Below are positions 7,482 to 9,838 of a stretch of DNA of 9,838 nt, piece by piece (position 1 is the stretch's first letter; each line of letters starts with the position of its first letter). The position numbers were made by a program, and so were the translations under genes. Below the pieces are notes generated by a model, which searched no databases, was not told the origin of the DNA, and saw only the letters and a list, made by a program, of their open reading frames with translations. The stretch is from an uncultured Porphyromonas sp. (GTDB taxonomy: Bacteria; Bacteroidota; Bacteroidia; Bacteroidales; Porphyromonadaceae), in assembly GCA_945875135.1 (NCBI GenBank), contig CAMCJO010000050.1, positions 1 through 9,838 on the forward strand, written 5' to 3'.

Positions 7482-8605
7482 ATCAGTGATTTAGCTTTGG
7501 GTTCGACTTCTTCTAAGCTTCGGATCAGGGGCAGGGAGACCGTGAAGTGCCCATCCTTAGAGACAATATCTATATCCTTGCCAAAGAGCAAGCGGTATTG
7601 CTCCATCAGATTGTCTAGACCTACGCCCGTGCTTCCCGACTGGCTTTCCTCTCGTAGCTGGATCTTATTGTCCACTACGATCTCTCCTTCTCTGGTAGTG
7701 ATGTAGATAGTCAGCGGTACCCGGGCACTAGCTATATTGTGCTTGATGGCATTCTCCACCAGGATCTGTAGTCCCGATGGGATGACATAGTAGTCTAGAT
7801 ACTGCTTATCCACATCCCACTCCACACGCAGCCCGTCGAAGTAGCGGATACACATCAGGTAGAGATAAGAGTGGACAAACTCTAGCTCCTCCGAGAGACG
7901 CACCACCACCTTGTCACGCATCGTGTGCCGGAAGACCGTCGCCAGCTCCTGCACATAGGCTCTAGCACGCTCATCATCGCGACCTATCAGCCCGTTGAGC
8001 GTGTTGAGACAGTTAAAGAGAAAGTGCGGGTCCGTCTGGTTCTTGAGTGCCGTATACCTGTTCTGCAGATTCTCAAAGTCCAGCTCCTGCATACAGACCA
8101 CTGCCAGGTGATTTTGCTTCATCAGATAGATGGTCATGGTAAAGAGGAAGGTCACCACGAGGATCACCAAGTCCTTGACATACTGCATCGCAGCATACGC
8201 GTGATAGCTAAAGAGATCTCTAAACCACCAGCGCTGTAGTCGAGACAGGTAAGGCGAGATGAAGATCACCCCCACGAGTAGTCCCAGCAAGATCAGCCAG
8301 AGCTGATACTGACGTATCTCGTATCTATTGATCGCCCAGGACTGAATGCTGAGCAAGAGATAGAAGAAGACCATATTGACCAGTAGCGAGGCTAGCGAAT
8401 TTAGCGATAGGATCGCTCCCAGGTCAATCTTTCGGTCCGTATCCAGCAAGCTGTAGTAGTAGATCGATGACGACAGCATCACAAACGCCAGCAAGAAGCT
8501 GATGATCAGCGTAGCCAGTAGCACGCTCTTGCGCTCATTGCTGAGCAATATGAAGCCCTTGCCTTGTCGCCGTCTCAGACGGCCCGTTATGATGCGTCTC
8601 GTCAT
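7478..8605 (-). CDS. LytS/YehU-type membrane sensor histidine kinase
   Basis: With the ATG at 8603-8605 the protein has 375 residues. A basic N-terminus (MTRRIITGRLRRRQ) is followed by four predicted membrane segments at about 27-50, 70-92, 101-119 and 145-163, with no large periplasmic sensor domain, so it probably senses something in or at the membrane. The His_kinase (PF06580-type) region begins after a short coiled linker, with DPHFLFNCLNTL carrying the probable phospho-His194. The ATPase part shows LVENAIKHN (N box, Asn285) and GVGLDN (G box, 327-332). It would phosphorylate the LytTR regulator encoded directly downstream, whose start overlaps its stop by 4 bases. An in-frame GTG at 8639-8641 would add 12 residues (MAEPLRRVDKRD). 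I prefer the ATG because GTG starts are uncommon in Bacteroidota, but the longer form is possible. No clear promoter is visible in the 136 bases upstream. Confidence 0.93.
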   Translation of the reverse strand: MTRRIITGRLRRRQGKGFILLSNERKSVLLATLIISFLLAFVMLSSSIYYYSLLDTDRKIDLGAILSLNSLASLLVNMVFFYLLLSIQSWAINRYEIRQYQLWLILLGLLVGVIFISPYLSRLQRWWFRDLFSYHAYAAMQYVKDLVILVVTFLFTMTIYLMKQNHLAVVCMQELDFENLQNRYTALKNQTDPHFLFNCLNTLNGLIGRDDERARAYVQELATVFRHTMRDKVVVRLSEELEFVHSYLYLMCIRYFDGLRVEWDVDKQYLDYYVIPSGLQILVENAIKHNIASARVPLTIYITTREGEIVVDNKIQLREESQSGSTGVGLDNLMEQYRLLFGKDIDIVSKDGHFTVSLPLIRSLEEVEPKAKSLI

Positions 8606-8667
8606 ATCCCTCTTGTCTACTCTACGTAGCGGTTCTGCCACTATCAGTATGCTCGAGCTAAGGTAGC

Positions 8668-8733
8668 AAGAAATAGCGGAACCCTACATCCCCCTCCCCT
8701 CTTAGGGCGAAGGAGATAGGGCCCCTATTTCTT
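8668..8733 (-). terminator. Hairpin between the beta-barrel gene and the kinase gene
   Basis: AAGAAATAG (8668-8676) is perfectly complementary to CTATTTCTT (8725-8733), and the pairing continues imperfectly inward (GG, then CCCTA against TAGGG). Read on the minus strand the stem starts 8 bases after the beta-barrel gene's stop codon, with an A-rich first arm and a T-rich second arm, as in a terminator, although the loop is long (about 30 bases) and the T tract is broken. A tighter nested palindrome, ATAGGG-C-CCCTAT (8716-8728), could form instead. It probably ends the beta-barrel transcript; partial read-through into the kinase gene is possible. Confidence 0.5.
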
Positions 8734-8741
8734 ACTTGACA

Positions 8742-9446
8742 CTAGAAGCGATAGCCCAAGCCTACCGTAAAGACGCTAGCATTAGCCTTGTAAGCGTCAT
8801 CCTTGAGAGAGGTACCGAAGCGAGAGGCGACATCGTTGACTGTCGACTTGAGATCGTCTACCTGATTGATGAAGCCATACTTGTAGCCGGCATTGATCTG
8901 GATACCATTGGCAAACTCATAGCCTAGCTGGCAAGCGACACCTACGTCCCATCTCTGGAGTGCTGACTTGTCGTTGTGCTGCTCATACAGATCTATCGGA
9001 TCCTTCTTAAATACAGCAAACTCGATCTCATCAGTTTTAGCAGAGAAGCCTACACCAACGTAAGGACCTACACCTCCGTAAAACAGGCCTTTGCCTAGCT
9101 CTACCTTACCCAAAGCGTACACCGGAATCTGCATACCCCACTGGTTGATCTTATTCTCTAGTGAGACAGGACCTGCCTCAGCCTTGATACCTGTGCCACG
9201 GTAGTAAAACTCTAGCTCAGGCTGGATAGCGAAGTTTTCGTGCAGATTAATCCTCATAAACCCTCCGAAGTCAGCGCCAGGCTTAACCTCTGTCTTGAGG
9301 ACGTTAAAGTCATCACTCAGGATCATACTGGAGCAGTTGACACCAGCCTTGACTCCATAGTTGAGTGATGTGGTCTGTGCGACAGCTGAGACAGCCGTCA
9401 TACCCATGAGGGCGGTTGCTACAATAGCGATGATGTTGCGTTTCAT
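8742..9446 (-). CDS. Outer-membrane beta-barrel protein (PF13568-like porin family)
   Basis: This 234-residue protein has a Sec signal peptide (MKRNIIAIVATALMGMTAV) with likely cleavage after AVA or AVAQ (23-24). The mature part alternates short amphipathic strands with Gly/aromatic-rich turns: LNYGVKAGVN (28-37), ADFGGFMRINL (58-68), FAIQPELEFYYRG (72-84), FYGGVGPYVGVGFSA (122-136), WDVGVACQLGYEFANG (166-181) and a last strand VFTVGLGYRF ending in Phe. This is typical of small eight-stranded Bacteroidota barrels. A longer frame to 9539 exists, but its TTG start lies inside the promoter -7 element and would precede the signal peptide, so the ATG at 9444-9446 is chosen. Its own promoter (9537-9568) and following hairpin mark it as a separate transcription unit, with no visible link to the efflux genes. 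The specific role is unknown. Confidence 0.9.
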   Translation of the reverse strand: MKRNIIAIVATALMGMTAVSAVAQTTSLNYGVKAGVNCSSMILSDDFNVLKTEVKPGADFGGFMRINLHENFAIQPELEFYYRGTGIKAEAGPVSLENKINQWGMQIPVYALGKVELGKGLFYGGVGPYVGVGFSAKTDEIEFAVFKKDPIDLYEQHNDKSALQRWDVGVACQLGYEFANGIQINAGYKYGFINQVDDLKSTVNDVASRFGTSLKDDAYKANASVFTVGLGYRF

Positions 9447-9536
9447 ACTTTCTTCTGTTTGTTTCGTTAGACTTATACGTTTCTGTTTCGAGTCCTGTGG
9501 ACCTATCCGATCGCAATAGATCAACGAACTCTGGGG

Positions 9537-9568
9537 CAAAAGTAGAGAGCCAAAAATGCCTCCACAAC
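9537..9568 (-). promoter_or_regulatory. Promoter of the beta-barrel gene
   Basis: On the minus strand, TACTTTTG (9544-9537) matches the Bacteroidota -7 consensus TAnnTTTG exactly. Twenty bases upstream lies GTTG (9568-9565), a three-of-four match to the -33 TTTG. Initiation near 9530 would give a leader of about 85 bases before the ATG at 9446. The promoter also rules out the longer reading frame that starts at 9539. Confidence 0.65.
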
Positions 9569-9580
9569 CCTTTACCTACC

Positions 9581-9616
9581 GAAACGCACATTGAGATGAC
9601 CGAAACGGCTGAAACG
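9581..9616. promoter_or_regulatory. Three GAAACG repeats upstream of the beta-barrel promoter
   Basis: GAAACG occurs at 9581-9586, 9602-9607 and 9611-9616. The first two are 21 bases apart, or two helical turns, and are preceded by ACC. They begin 13 bases upstream of the promoter's -33 element, where activators usually bind. The related forms CGTTTC and GTTTCG also occur at 9479-9490 within the leader. This is a possible operator array; no binding protein can be named. Confidence 0.25.
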
Positions 9617-9671
9617 CTTACCGAATAGGACCGACTATTAATCGCCCTGTCTAGAAATCCTCAATCGCTCC

Positions 9672-9773
9672 GTGTCTGAGTGGGAGGCGTCCGTTGTCGA
9701 ACGATCTTGACGACATTAGCCGTGACTGAATCCTGTAGGGACGCACGAGAGTGTCTAGTGGGAGAGCGTCCGT
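9672..9773. repeat. Direct repeat pair containing GCGTCCGT
   Basis: Bases 9672-9694 and 9751-9773 share GTGTCT, AGTGGGAG and GCGTCCGT in the same order, differing only by one inserted G in the first copy and one inserted A in the second. The copies are 79 bases apart. The first lies outside and the second inside the inverted-repeat element at 9733-9838. This suggests a repeat family with several local copies rather than a single palindrome. Confidence 0.6.
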
Positions 9774-9838
9774 CCCCGTTAATACCACGATGCTGTAACT
9801 TTTGACACAACGGACGCACAGATCGTGCGTCCCTACAG
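9733..9838. repeat. 106-base element with 16-base perfect terminal inverted repeats (MITE/REP-like)
   Basis: CTGTAGGGACGCACGA (9733-9748) is exactly the reverse complement of 9823-9838, the last bases of the window, so the repeat may continue outside. Nested inside are GCGTCCGT (9766-9773) against ACGGACGC (9810-9817), and a tight hairpin GGACGCAC/GTGCGTCC (9812-9819 and 9825-9832) with a 5-base loop. GCGTCC or its complement occurs five times in 9687-9832. There is no open reading frame, so it would be a non-autonomous element or a cluster of REP-type palindromes. A flanking target-site duplication cannot be checked because the right side is cut off. Confidence 0.65.

Noticed and set aside
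9447..9539. Longer N-terminus of the beta-barrel protein (31 extra residues)
   Set aside because: It would start with TTG inside the promoter -7 element and place polar sequence before a textbook signal peptide, so the start at 9446 is used.
9313..9591. Minus-strand frame of 92 codons overlapping the start of the beta-barrel gene
   Set aside because: It spans the beta-barrel promoter and overlaps its signal-peptide coding region in another frame, with no recognisable motif.
9672..9838. CRISPR array
   Set aside because: The repeats are nested and in both orientations, with unequal spacing and no regular spacer-repeat period. No cas genes are present in the window.

Overview
The window looks like chromosomal DNA of a Bacteroidota bacterium, most probably Porphyromonas or a close relative. 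The phylum call rests on two clear promoters of the Bacteroidota type (TTTG or near-TTTG, a 20-base spacer, then TAnnTTTG), the lack of strong Shine-Dalgarno sites before the genes, a LytS/LytTR two-component pair, and a small outer-membrane beta-barrel protein ending in Phe. The genus is an inference from protein style and composition.

All recognisable protein genes lie on the minus strand. Read in the direction of transcription (right to left), the layout is: (1) 9447-9838, a gene-free stretch with nested inverted repeats that look like a small mobile or REP-type element, then repeated GAAACG motifs and a consensus promoter; (2) a single outer-membrane beta-barrel gene (8742-9446), followed by a hairpin; (3) a compact six-gene run (645-8605 or 8641) encoding a LytS-type sensor kinase, a LytTR response regulator, a TolC-family outer-membrane channel, a lipoprotein membrane-fusion protein, an RND inner-membrane pump and a small PII-like protein. 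Gaps inside the run are -4, 28, 39, 4 and 1 bases, so it is very probably one transcription unit; (4) 1-644, without convincing protein genes, holding a perfect plus-strand promoter, a strong bidirectional terminator and several other hairpins.

The six-gene run reads as a self-contained tripartite efflux system. The TolC channel, periplasmic adaptor and RND pump would span the envelope. The kinase and regulator would sense an envelope or chemical signal and control expression. The small PII-fold-like protein, whose start lies one base after the pump's stop codon, may modulate the pump post-translationally. The substrate cannot be read from the sequence.

The least expected items are the PII-like protein coupled to the pump gene, a candidate structured small RNA (about 244-487) bounded by a perfect promoter and a terminator shared tail-to-tail with the efflux operon, and the GCGTCC-rich nested repeat element at the right edge.
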